A DNA stretch of 64,000 bases from Alphaproteobacteria bacterium (lineage in GTDB: Bacteria; Pseudomonadota; Alphaproteobacteria; Micropepsales; Micropepsaceae), in contig JADZAI010000103.1 in assembly GCA_020852655.1 (NCBI GenBank), positions 111,330 through 175,329 of the forward strand, written 5' to 3'. A program made the translations under genes and the position numbers. The notes below the pieces were generated by a model that saw only the letters and a list, made by a program, of their open reading frames with translations, did not search any database and was not told the DNA's origin. This document shows positions 17,173 to 23,948 of the stretch, piece after piece (the first letter of the stretch is position 1; each line of letters starts with the position of its first letter).

Positions 17173-17724
17173 TCAGACGGCGTTGCGCTGCTGCACTTCG
17201 CGGTCGAGCTCGGGCGTGCTCATCCGGCCCGTCTCTTCGTATTCCTCGTCGAGTTCGTCCTCGCGCGCTTCCATCGCCGCGTTGAGCGCCGCGAAATCGA
17301 CCTTCAGCCGCTTGGCGTCGAGGAACATCTCGTCGTCTTCCTCGTCGATATGGTGGACCAGCATCTCGCCCAGCACGCCCAGCCGCGTGCCGTAGAGTTC
17401 CTCGTCGCCGTCCATCGCCTCGATCTGCGCGCTGAGGAAGCGCTGGATGTCGTGCTCCACCAGCCCTTCGTTGACCTCGTCGACCAGCCCCTTGGCGCGC
17501 ACCACCGGATAGAACAGCTCCTCCTCCAGCGCGATATGCGAAGCGAGCAGCCGGTGCAGCTCGGCCGCCAGCTCCTTCTTGCGCGCCGTGGCGCGAGCCG
17601 CGTTGATGCGGTCGACGAGCTTGCGGAATTTGTGGTGCTCGCGCTTCAGATGGGCGATCGGCGGCGGATCGTTCTTGCGGATCTGATGATGGCCCTCGCT
17701 GTTGCGCTCGGCATAGTTCGACAT
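17173..17724 (-). CDS. Hemerythrin domain-containing protein
   Basis: A 183-residue all-helical protein. Metal ligands are visible in order: HLKREHHKF, HIALEEELFYPVV, LVEHDIQRF and MLVHHIDEEDDEMF, the H-HxxxE-H-HxxxD pattern of the hemerythrin diiron fold. Such proteins bind O2, sense oxygen or peroxide, or handle iron. The C-terminus is strongly acidic (EAREDELDEEYEE). A longer reading frame upstream is not supported; the ATG at MSNYAERNSEG gives a family-like N-terminus. Confidence 0.9.
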   Translation of the reverse strand: MSNYAERNSEGHHQIRKNDPPPIAHLKREHHKFRKLVDRINAARATARKKELAAELHRLLASHIALEEELFYPVVRAKGLVDEVNEGLVEHDIQRFLSAQIEAMDGDEELYGTRLGVLGEMLVHHIDEEDDEMFLDAKRLKVDFAALNAAMEAREDELDEEYEETGRMSTPELDREVQQRNAV

Positions 17725-17791
17725 CGCGGAGACCCCCGGCTTGCGCTGCGCGGATGAAACGTCCCGTCGCGAACCGAAGTTCCCGCCCCGC

Positions 17792-18547
17792 TCAGGCCGT
17801 CTCGTCGAACGGGTCGCCGCCGAGTTCCGCCAGCATCGCATGGACCGCGACGGCGGCGGCATCGACCCGCGCGCGGTCGGTGCCGCGCATCACCAGGCTC
17901 GCGCCATAGCGGCCCTCGCGCAGGAAGGGATAGGAGCCGATGCCGATATCGGGAAACCGGCCCTGGAGTTCGCCGAGCGCCGTGCCGAAGCGGCCCTCGG
18001 GCATATGCACGCCGACCGACCGGCTCAGCACCGGCCGCCCGCCCTCGAGCAGCGGCAGCGCGCCCTCCAGCATCACATGCATCACCCTGGGTATGCCGGC
18101 CATCACGAAGACATTCTCTACCCGGAAGCCCGGCGCCTTCGAAACCGGATTGGGGATCAGCGCCGCCCCCACGGGCGTGCGCGCCATGCGCTTGCGCGCC
18201 TCGGTGAACTCGCCCGGCGGATAATTCGCCTCCATCATCGCATAGGCCTCGGGGTGGAAATCGCACTTCATCCCGAAGGCGGCCGCGATGCTGTCGGCCG
18301 TGATGTCGTCATGCGTCGGCCCGATGCCGCCGGTGGTGAAGACATAGGCATAGCGGGCGCGCAGCGCGTTCACTGCTGCGACGATCTCGCTCTCGATATC
18401 CGGCACCACCCGGGCCTCGCGGACCTGCACCCCAACGTCGTTCAGCTTCTTGGAGATATAGGCCAGGTTCAGGTCCTGGGTCCGGCCGGACAGTATCTCG
18501 TCGCCGATCAGAAGGATGGCGGCGGTGTGGGGTTCTCGCTGGGACAT
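17792..18547 (-). CDS. CinA N-terminal-domain (molybdopterin-binding-like) protein
   Basis: A 251-residue protein made of the competence/damage-inducible CinA N-terminal domain: AAILLIGDEILSGRTQDLN, then VFTTGGIGPTHDDITADSIA, and RMARTPVGAALIPNPVSKAPGF. In full-length CinA this domain is a nucleotide or ADP-ribose pyrophosphatase; the C-terminal nicotinamide-nucleotide amidase (PncC) domain is absent, as is common in Alphaproteobacteria where it is a separate gene. The start lies only 21 bp from the divergent map start, so their promoters must overlap coding sequence. Confidence 0.88.
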   Translation of the reverse strand: MSQREPHTAAILLIGDEILSGRTQDLNLAYISKKLNDVGVQVREARVVPDIESEIVAAVNALRARYAYVFTTGGIGPTHDDITADSIAAAFGMKCDFHPEAYAMMEANYPPGEFTEARKRMARTPVGAALIPNPVSKAPGFRVENVFVMAGIPRVMHVMLEGALPLLEGGRPVLSRSVGVHMPEGRFGTALGELQGRFPDIGIGSYPFLREGRYGASLVMRGTDRARVDAAAVAVHAMLAELGGDPFDETA

Positions 18548-18561
18548 GGAGGCAGTATATT
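18533..18561 (+). promoter_or_regulatory. Candidate map promoter giving a leaderless mRNA
   Basis: TATATT at 18556-18561 resembles a -10 box, with TTCTCG 17 bp upstream as a weak -35. Transcription would begin at or next to the map ATG, 7 nt downstream. The -35 lies inside the start of the divergent CinA-domain gene. Inferred only. Confidence 0.4.
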
Positions 18562-18568
18562 CGCCCCG

Positions 18569-19393
18569 ATGTCCTATATCGACGCCCTTGAAAGCCCGGC
18601 CCGCGCCAGCACCTCCGTCAAGCTGCACGGAGCGGAAGGCTTTGCCGGCATGCGCAAGGCCGGCCGCCTCGCCGCCGAATGCCTCGACATGCTGGTCCCC
18701 CATGTCCGCCCCGGCGTGACCACCGGCGAGCTCGACCGGCTCGCCCACGACTTCGCGGTCGCCAACGGCGCCTTCCCGGCGACCATCTTCTACCGCGGCT
18801 ATTCGAAATCGCTCTGCACCTCGATCAACCACGTCGTCTGCCACGGCATCCCGAACGACAAGCCGCTGAAGGACGGCGACATCGTCAACATCGACGTGAC
18901 GCTGCTGGTCGACGGCTGGCATGGCGACACCAGCCGCATGTATCTCGTCGGCGACGGGGCGCTGAAGGCCCGCCGCCTGGTCGAGGTCACCTATGAATGC
19001 CTGATGCGCGGTGTCGCCGCCGCGCGGCCCGGCGCGACCCTTGGCGACATCGGCGCGGCGATCCAGGAGCATGCGGAGGCGAACCGCTTCTCGGTCGTGC
19101 GCGATTTCTGCGGCCACGGCCTCGGGCGCGTCTTCCACGACGCGCCGAACGTCGTCCATTACGGCCGCCGCGGTCAGGGCCTGACGCTGCGCCCGGGCAT
19201 GTTCTTCACCATTGAGCCGATGATCAACGCCGGCCGCTGGGAGGTGAAGCTGCTCAGCGACGGCTGGACCGCCGTCACGCGCGACAAGTCGCTCTCGGCC
19301 CAGTTCGAACACTCGATCGGCATCACCGAGACGGGCGCCGAGATCTTCACCCAATCCCCCGCCGGACTCGACAAGCCGCCCTATGGGGCCTGA
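18569..19393 (+). CDS. map: Type I methionine aminopeptidase
   Basis: Removes the initiator Met from nascent proteins. The 274-residue protein has HGAEGFAGMRKAGRLAAECL at the start, the metal-binding residues in VNIDVTLLVDGWHGDTSRMY (two Asp), GHGLGRVFHDAPNVVHY (His), FTIEPMINAG (Glu) and SAQFEHSIGITETG (Glu), all intact. No ribosome site is seen and a -10-like box lies 7 nt before the ATG. The 3' end overlaps radC by 11 bp. Confidence 0.96.
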   Translation: MSYIDALESPARASTSVKLHGAEGFAGMRKAGRLAAECLDMLVPHVRPGVTTGELDRLAHDFAVANGAFPATIFYRGYSKSLCTSINHVVCHGIPNDKPLKDGDIVNIDVTLLVDGWHGDTSRMYLVGDGALKARRLVEVTYECLMRGVAAARPGATLGDIGAAIQEHAEANRFSVVRDFCGHGLGRVFHDAPNVVHYGRRGQGLTLRPGMFFTIEPMINAGRWEVKLLSDGWTAVTRDKSLSAQFEHSIGITETGAEIFTQSPAGLDKPPYGA

Positions 19394-20198
19394 GCCCGAA
19401 ACCAAGCCGCTGTCGGCCCAGGACCAGCAGGGCTTCGATTTCGATTCCGCCGCCATCACGCCTGCGCCCCCTGAAGCGCCGACAGAGAGCGAGCCCGAGC
19501 CCGACGACACGAGTCCGGGCAAGGCAAAGTCCCCACACGCCGGACACAGGGCGCGTCTCAAGAGGCGCTTCATGAAGGTCGGCGCTGCCGGTCTTGAAGA
19601 CTACGAACTGCTTGAAATCGTCCTCTTCGGAGGCATCGCCCAGCGCGACACCAAGGCGACCGCAAAGGCCATGATTGCGCGCTTTGGAAGCTACGAGGCC
19701 GCGATAGCGGCGCCACCCGATCAGCTTATGGAATTCCCGTTTGTCGGCGACAGCGCCGTCACGATGATCAAGGCCGTCGAAGCCGCCGCCGTCCGTCTCG
19801 TCCGGAAGCAGATTCTCAACAAGCCGATCCTGTCGTCGTCCGCCACCCTTCTCGCCTACTGCACGGCGCATATGGCGCGGGCGGCGAAGGAGGAGTTTCG
19901 CGTCCTCTTTCTCGATACCAAGAACCGGTTGATCGAAGACGTCGAGATGGGTCGCGGCACCATCGACCATGCGCCGGTCTATGTCCGTGAAGTCGTGCAG
20001 AAGGCTTTGCGCCTCGGCGCCAAGGCGATGATCCTCGTCCACAATCACCCGAGCGGCGATCCGACGCCGTCCTCCGCCGACATCGCCATGACCAAGGAGA
20101 TCGTCGCCGCGGCCAGGCCGCTCGGCATCGCCGTGCACGACCATCTCGTCATCGGCCGCAACGGCCATCGCAGCTTCCGCGCCGACGGCTTGCTGTAG
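19383..20198 (+). CDS. radC: RadC family protein (JAB/MPN domain)
   Basis: A 271-residue protein with a helix-hairpin-helix-like N-terminal half (ELLEIVLFGGIAQRDTKATA) and a C-terminal JAMM domain with HNHPSGDPTPSSAD at 220-233, the Zn-binding motif, preceded by the conserved Glu region. RadC was named for repair but its role is unsettled. The first 55 residues are Pro/Glu-rich and low complexity, longer than usual. It overlaps the end of map and is probably translated with it; map-radC is a frequent alphaproteobacterial pair. Confidence 0.93.
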   Translation: MGPEPETKPLSAQDQQGFDFDSAAITPAPPEAPTESEPEPDDTSPGKAKSPHAGHRARLKRRFMKVGAAGLEDYELLEIVLFGGIAQRDTKATAKAMIARFGSYEAAIAAPPDQLMEFPFVGDSAVTMIKAVEAAAVRLVRKQILNKPILSSSATLLAYCTAHMARAAKEEFRVLFLDTKNRLIEDVEMGRGTIDHAPVYVREVVQKALRLGAKAMILVHNHPSGDPTPSSADIAMTKEIVAAARPLGIAVHDHLVIGRNGHRSFRADGLL

Positions 20199-20250
20199 GA
20201 GCGGCCGGATGCGAACGGACGGCGCGTTGAAGCGGCGCGGGAGATCGAAC

Positions 20251-20736
20251 GTGAAGCCGATTGCCATTCTTGTCTGCGCGAGCCTCGTTGCCGCCTGCGC
20301 CGGACCGCGCTCCGGCCCCGGCGGACCCGGCCGCCGCCCGTTCAGCGACGGCGTCCCGGCGGCCGAATGCCTGCTGAAGCCCTTCGCCGCCAAGGACGGC
20401 AGCCTCAGCCGTGCGCAACTGGCCGAGGGCGTCCGCGGCGTCTTCGCGGCGGCAGACAGGAACGGCGACGGCGTGCTCGACGTCGCCGAGACCCGCGCAC
20501 TGAACGAATCGCGCAAATCCTCCTGCGACCGCTCCGCCGTGATCGACTGGTCGTCGACCGGACGCGTCGGGCCGGAGGCCTTCGCCGCGCGCTATCTCAC
20601 CGCCTTCGAACGCGCCGACACCGACGACGACGGCTTCGTCACCAAAGCCGAGATGGACACGGCCATCCGCCCGATGCCGATGCGCGACCCGCAGGAGCGG
20701 CCCGGCCGCGACCCGGGCGCATCCCGCCCGGACTAG
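20251..20736 (+). CDS. EF-hand domain lipoprotein, copy 1
   Basis: A 161-residue protein starting at GTG (GGGAG 8 nt upstream) with a lipoprotein signal peptide ending LVAAC, so it should be lipid-anchored. Two EF-hand-like loops appear: DRNGDGVLDVAE and DTDDDGFVTKAE. The segments AECLLKPFAAKDGSLS, SSCDRSAVIDW and ARYLTAFERAD are shared with the next gene, showing a tandem duplication. Role unknown; calcium-dependent envelope function is inferred. Confidence 0.8.
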   Translation: MKPIAILVCASLVAACAGPRSGPGGPGRRPFSDGVPAAECLLKPFAAKDGSLSRAQLAEGVRGVFAAADRNGDGVLDVAETRALNESRKSSCDRSAVIDWSSTGRVGPEAFAARYLTAFERADTDDDGFVTKAEMDTAIRPMPMRDPQERPGRDPGASRPD

Positions 20737-20785
20737 CTTCCCCGCGCCCTTCGGACCCATTAGATTTCCGGCAAAGGGGAGAGCC

Positions 20786-21319
20786 ATGTCCGTCCGTCCG
20801 TCCGTGTTGCTGCTGCTTGCCGCCATCCCGCTCGCCGCCTGCGCCTCCAAGGGCCAGGGCGAGCTCGCGCGCACCTACGATCCGGCCTCCAACCCGGCCG
20901 CCTGCCTGTTGAAGCCCTTCTCGCGCAGCGCCGACGGCTCGGTGGTGAAGGCGGACATGGAAGCCGGCATCAGCGCCGGATTTGCCGCCGCCGACCTCAA
21001 CCACGACGGCGGCCTCGACTACGAAGAGCTGAATGCGCTGAACACCGCGCACGCCTCGAGCTGCGACCAGACGAACTGGATCAACTACGATCCCAGCGGC
21101 CGCATGGGCATCGACCAGTATGGCGCGCGCTATCGCACCGCCTTCGAGCAGTCCGATGCGAACATGGACGGCATCGCGACCGGCCAGGAGATCATCGTCT
21201 CGAAGCGCCAGCCGCCCAAGGCGAAGCGCAAGGCTCCGGCCGAGGAGCCGAGCGAACCCCGGCAGTCGCCGCAGTCCGGCTATCCCGGCGGTACCGGCAT
21301 GGGCAATTCGCCCTACTGA
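20786..21319 (+). CDS. EF-hand domain lipoprotein, copy 2
   Basis: A 177-residue paralogue of the preceding gene, with lipobox LAAC after MSVRPSVLLLLAAIP. It shares AACLLKPFSRSADGS, FAAADLNHDGGLDYEELNAL, SSCDQTNWINY and ARYRTAFEQSD. The first loop keeps calcium ligands (DLNHDGGLDYEE), while the second (DANMDGIATGQE) is altered. It differs by a Pro/Lys/Ser-rich tail ending GGTGMGNSPY. It is 49 bp after copy 1, probably the same transcript, and converges on the P450. Confidence 0.8.
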   Translation: MSVRPSVLLLLAAIPLAACASKGQGELARTYDPASNPAACLLKPFSRSADGSVVKADMEAGISAGFAAADLNHDGGLDYEELNALNTAHASSCDQTNWINYDPSGRMGIDQYGARYRTAFEQSDANMDGIATGQEIIVSKRQPPKAKRKAPAEEPSEPRQSPQSGYPGGTGMGNSPY

Positions 21320-21333
21320 GCATGATCGACCGC

Positions 21334-21359
21334 CAGGCGGCGACCTTCCCCGCCGCCTG
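21334..21359. terminator. Hairpin between convergent lipoprotein and P450 genes
   Basis: CAGGCGGCG (21334-21342) pairs with CGCCGCCTG (21351-21359) over an 8-nt loop, between the two stop codons. There is no T-run, so its strength is uncertain. Confidence 0.5.
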
Positions 21360-21364
21360 ACGGC

Positions 21365-22633
21365 TCAGGCGTTGATCCGCACCATCATGCGGTCATAGCC
21401 CTTCACGAAGGTCGAGAGCACGCGGCTCGGCTCTTCCAGCACCTCGATGTCGAGCTTCCGCTTCAGGATCTCTTCCCACACGATCCGAAGCTGCATCTCC
21501 GCCAGGCGGTTGCCCACGCAGCGATGGATGCCGAAGCCGAACGAGAGGTGATGGCGCGCGTTCTTGCGGTCGATCAGGAATTTGTCCGCATCCGCAATGA
21601 CGTCGGTGTCGCGGTTGCCCGAGACGTACCACATCACGACCTTGTCGCCCTTGCGGATCGTCTTGCCGCCCATCTCGACGTCTTCCACCGCCGTGCGGCG
21701 CATATGGGCGAGCGGCGTCTGCCAGCGGATGATCTCCGACACGGCATTCTCGACCAGCGAGGGATCGGCCTTCAGCTTCGCCCACTGGTCCGGGTTCTTC
21801 GACAGCGCATAGAGTCCGCCGGTCAGCGAATTGCGCGTGGTGTCGTTGCCGCCGACGATCAGCAGGATCAGGTTGCCCAGATACTCCATGCGGTCCATGT
21901 TCCGCGTGGCTTCGCCATGCGCCATCATGGAGATCAAATCGCCCCCCGGATTGGGATTGTTGACCCGCTCGTTCCACAGCCGCATGAAATAATCGGCGCA
22001 CTCGAACAGCTCCGCCTCGCGCTGCTCCTGCGAGTCGACGATGCCGGCGTCCTCGTCCGCTGTCGCCACGTCCGACCACCGCGTCAGCTTGCGCCGGTCC
22101 TCCCAGGGGAAATCGAACAGCGTCGCCAGCATCTGCGTCGTCAGCTCGATCGACACCCGGTCGACCCAGTCGAACGGCTCGTTGCGCGGCAGGCCGTCGA
22201 AGATCTTGCCCACCCGCTCGCGGATCAGCCCCTGCATCTTCGCCAGATTGTCCGGTGCGACGATCGGGCTCACCACCTTGCGCTGCGCGTCGTGCTTGGG
22301 CGGGTCCATCGCGATGAACATCGGCAGGCGCATCGTCGCGTCCGGCTCGGGATCGCGGATCGTGATGCCGCCATAGGTCCAGTCCGAGGAGAACCGCTTG
22401 TGGTCGGTGTCGACCGCCATGATGTCCTTGAACTTGGTGATCGACCAATAGGGGCCGAACTTGGAATCGGCGCAGTAGTGGATCGGATCCTCCTTCCGCA
22501 GCCGTTCGAAATACGGCCAGAAGGCGTCCTGCTTGAACAGACTCGGCTGGGCGACGTTCAACTGGTCGATCGGGATCGACCACGGATCGGCAGGATCGGC
22601 GGCAGACGGTTCCAGCTTCAGCGCTTGGCTCAT
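21365..22633 (-). CDS. Cytochrome P450, CYP153-like alkane/fatty-acid hydroxylase
   Basis: A 422-residue soluble P450. The haem ligand Cys372 sits in FGFGIHRCVGNRLAEMQL, the I-helix is LIVGGNDTTRN and the ExxR is SEIIRW. The segments FIAMDPPKHDAQRKVVSP, WVDRVSIELTTQMLATL and HHLSFGFGIHRC match CYP153 enzymes, terminal hydroxylases of medium-chain alkanes and fatty acids needing ferredoxin and ferredoxin reductase. These partners are not adjacent. AGGAG is 7 nt before the ATG. Confidence 0.9.
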   Translation of the reverse strand: MSQALKLEPSAADPADPWSIPIDQLNVAQPSLFKQDAFWPYFERLRKEDPIHYCADSKFGPYWSITKFKDIMAVDTDHKRFSSDWTYGGITIRDPEPDATMRLPMFIAMDPPKHDAQRKVVSPIVAPDNLAKMQGLIRERVGKIFDGLPRNEPFDWVDRVSIELTTQMLATLFDFPWEDRRKLTRWSDVATADEDAGIVDSQEQREAELFECADYFMRLWNERVNNPNPGGDLISMMAHGEATRNMDRMEYLGNLILLIVGGNDTTRNSLTGGLYALSKNPDQWAKLKADPSLVENAVSEIIRWQTPLAHMRRTAVEDVEMGGKTIRKGDKVVMWYVSGNRDTDVIADADKFLIDRKNARHHLSFGFGIHRCVGNRLAEMQLRIVWEEILKRKLDIEVLEEPSRVLSTFVKGYDRMMVRINA

Positions 22634-22740
22634 GAGAATCTCCTGGTCGCAGTCGGACAGGCGCAGTCCGACGCGCGTGACGCTAGCGTCATCCATTCCG
22701 CCGCAACGCTCAAGAGACAATTTGTCAACTTGGCTGGACC

Positions 22741-23157
22741 TCAGGCCGAGCGGACGTCCAGCGCTTGGAGGCCCCTGCGCCGGGCAGCAGTGAGCAAGGC
22801 CGCATCGCGGCTCGCGAGCGCGGCCGACCGCCGCATGGCGAGATCGAGATAGATCGCATCAAACAGGCTCAAGGCTTCGGTGCGCGCCAGCGCCAGGAGA
22901 CCGCCGAGGTCCGCCCCTTGCTCTGCCAAACTCACCTGGCGCACCTGCCGCTCGACGAGCAACAGACCGGCATCCGACATCTCGGCATTGCTCAATCCCC
23001 GCCGCTCAAGCCGCACCAGCGCATTGCGTAGCTCGAAGGAGAGCATCTCGGGCGCTTCGAATGAGCGGTTGCCGGCAAGGAGGTCGTCGGCTGCGCGACT
23101 CGCTTGCGAGGGGACGATCCACGATACGGCAACCAAGGTATCCACGATAACGAGCAT
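22741..23157 (-). CDS. PIN-domain toxin (VapC-like)
   Basis: A 138-residue PIN-domain protein. The acidic positions expected for the RNase active site are visible as IVDTLVAVSW near the start, FELRNALVRLERRG in the middle and LFDAIYLDLAMRR with ASRDAALL near the end. Such toxins cleave tRNA or rRNA when freed from antitoxin. Its ATG overlaps the antitoxin stop in TGATG, so the two are translationally coupled with the antitoxin first. Confidence 0.85.
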   Translation of the reverse strand: MLVIVDTLVAVSWIVPSQASRAADDLLAGNRSFEAPEMLSFELRNALVRLERRGLSNAEMSDAGLLLVERQVRQVSLAEQGADLGGLLALARTEALSLFDAIYLDLAMRRSAALASRDAALLTAARRRGLQALDVRSA

Positions 23158-23426
23158 CAGTATTTCTCGTCATCCTCCGCCCAGTGCTTCATCTCTTCCC
23201 AGGTCGGGCCGGGGCCTGGAAACTTGGCAGCCATCTGCTCTCGCAGCCGCAGCAACTCGCGTCCCGCCGCCTTGCGTTCCTCCAGTGTCGGCTCGCGCCG
23301 GAAGGCGACGAGCTTGGCGGCCGGACGGCCGTGCCGGGTGATGACGATCTCCTCGCCGCCCGCCTCGACCTCGGCGACCAGCTTCGACAGCGCATTCTTG
23401 GCGTCGTAGAGGGCAACTTCGCGCAT
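23157..23426 (-). CDS. Type II antitoxin, Phd/YefM family
   Basis: An 89-residue protein starting MREVALYDAKNALSKLVAEV with IVITRHGRPAAKLVAF, the Phd/YefM DNA-binding N-terminal pattern, and an acidic C-terminus (PTWEEMKHWAEDDEKY) expected to wrap the PIN toxin. It is the first gene of the toxin-antitoxin pair. A dyad just upstream is a likely autoregulatory operator. Confidence 0.88.
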   Translation of the reverse strand: MREVALYDAKNALSKLVAEVEAGGEEIVITRHGRPAAKLVAFRREPTLEERKAAGRELLRLREQMAAKFPGPGPTWEEMKHWAEDDEKY

Positions 23427-23433
23427 GGGGGAT

Positions 23434-23460
23434 AAATCTAGCCAAATGCTGGATAGATTT
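23434..23460 (-). promoter_or_regulatory. Operator-like dyad of the toxin-antitoxin operon
   Basis: AAATCTA (23434-23440) and TAGATTT (23454-23460) are perfect inverted arms, extended by CC/GG (42-43 and 51-52) toward the centre. The dyad begins 8 bp upstream of the antitoxin start, is AT-rich against a GC-rich background and fits the position of a Phd-type self-repression site. Confidence 0.55.
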
Positions 23461-23525
23461 CAATTCACGTCCGGGGCGGGCCGTCTCCATTGGCAGACCG
23501 TCATGCCCGGCCTAGCTTTGCGCCG

Positions 23526-23948
23526 ATGTCCCGCCCGCTCCCCTTCGGCCTCAAAGGCATCGACCACATCGTCCTGCGCGTCGCGCATCTGGAGCGCGCG
23601 CTGGATTTCTACTGCCGGGTCCTCGGCTGCACTGTGGAGAAGGAACAGGCCGCCATCGGCCTCACCCAGCTCCGCGCCGGCAGCGCCCTCATTGACCTGG
23701 TCACGCTCGACGGCCCGCTCGGCCGCATGGGCGGCGCCGGCCCGGCCGCCGGAGGCCGCAACATGGACCATTTCGCCCTCGCCATCACCCGCTTCGACGA
23801 AGGCGCGATCCGCGCCCATCTCGCCGACCACGACGTGATCGTCACCGACAGCGGCGAACGCTATGGCGCCGAAGGCACCGGCCCCTCGCTCTACCTCCGA
23901 GACCCCGACGGCAACACGGTAGAGCTCAAGGGCCCCGCTACGCGCTAA
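23526..23948 (+). CDS. VOC family protein (glyoxalase/dioxygenase fold)
   Basis: A 140-residue vicinal-oxygen-chelate protein with two beta-alpha-beta-beta-beta halves: KGIDHIVLRVAHLERALDFY (first metal His), NMDHFALAITRFDE (second His) and SLYLRDPDGNTVELKGP (metal Glu). All three ligands are kept, so it is likely a metalloenzyme of glyoxalase or ring-cleavage type, or a fosfomycin-resistance relative. Substrate unknown. It ends on the stop of the convergent peptidase (CTAA). Confidence 0.88.
   Translation: MSRPLPFGLKGIDHIVLRVAHLERALDFYCRVLGCTVEKEQAAIGLTQLRAGSALIDLVTLDGPLGRMGGAGPAAGGRNMDHFALAITRFDEGAIRAHLADHDVIVTDSGERYGAEGTGPSLYLRDPDGNTVELKGPATR

Noticed and set aside
17792..19573. 593-codon minus-strand frame suggesting a fusion of CinA with an extra N-terminal domain
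   Set aside because: The upstream 340 codons are antisense to map; the CinA domain starts normally at MSQREPHTAA.
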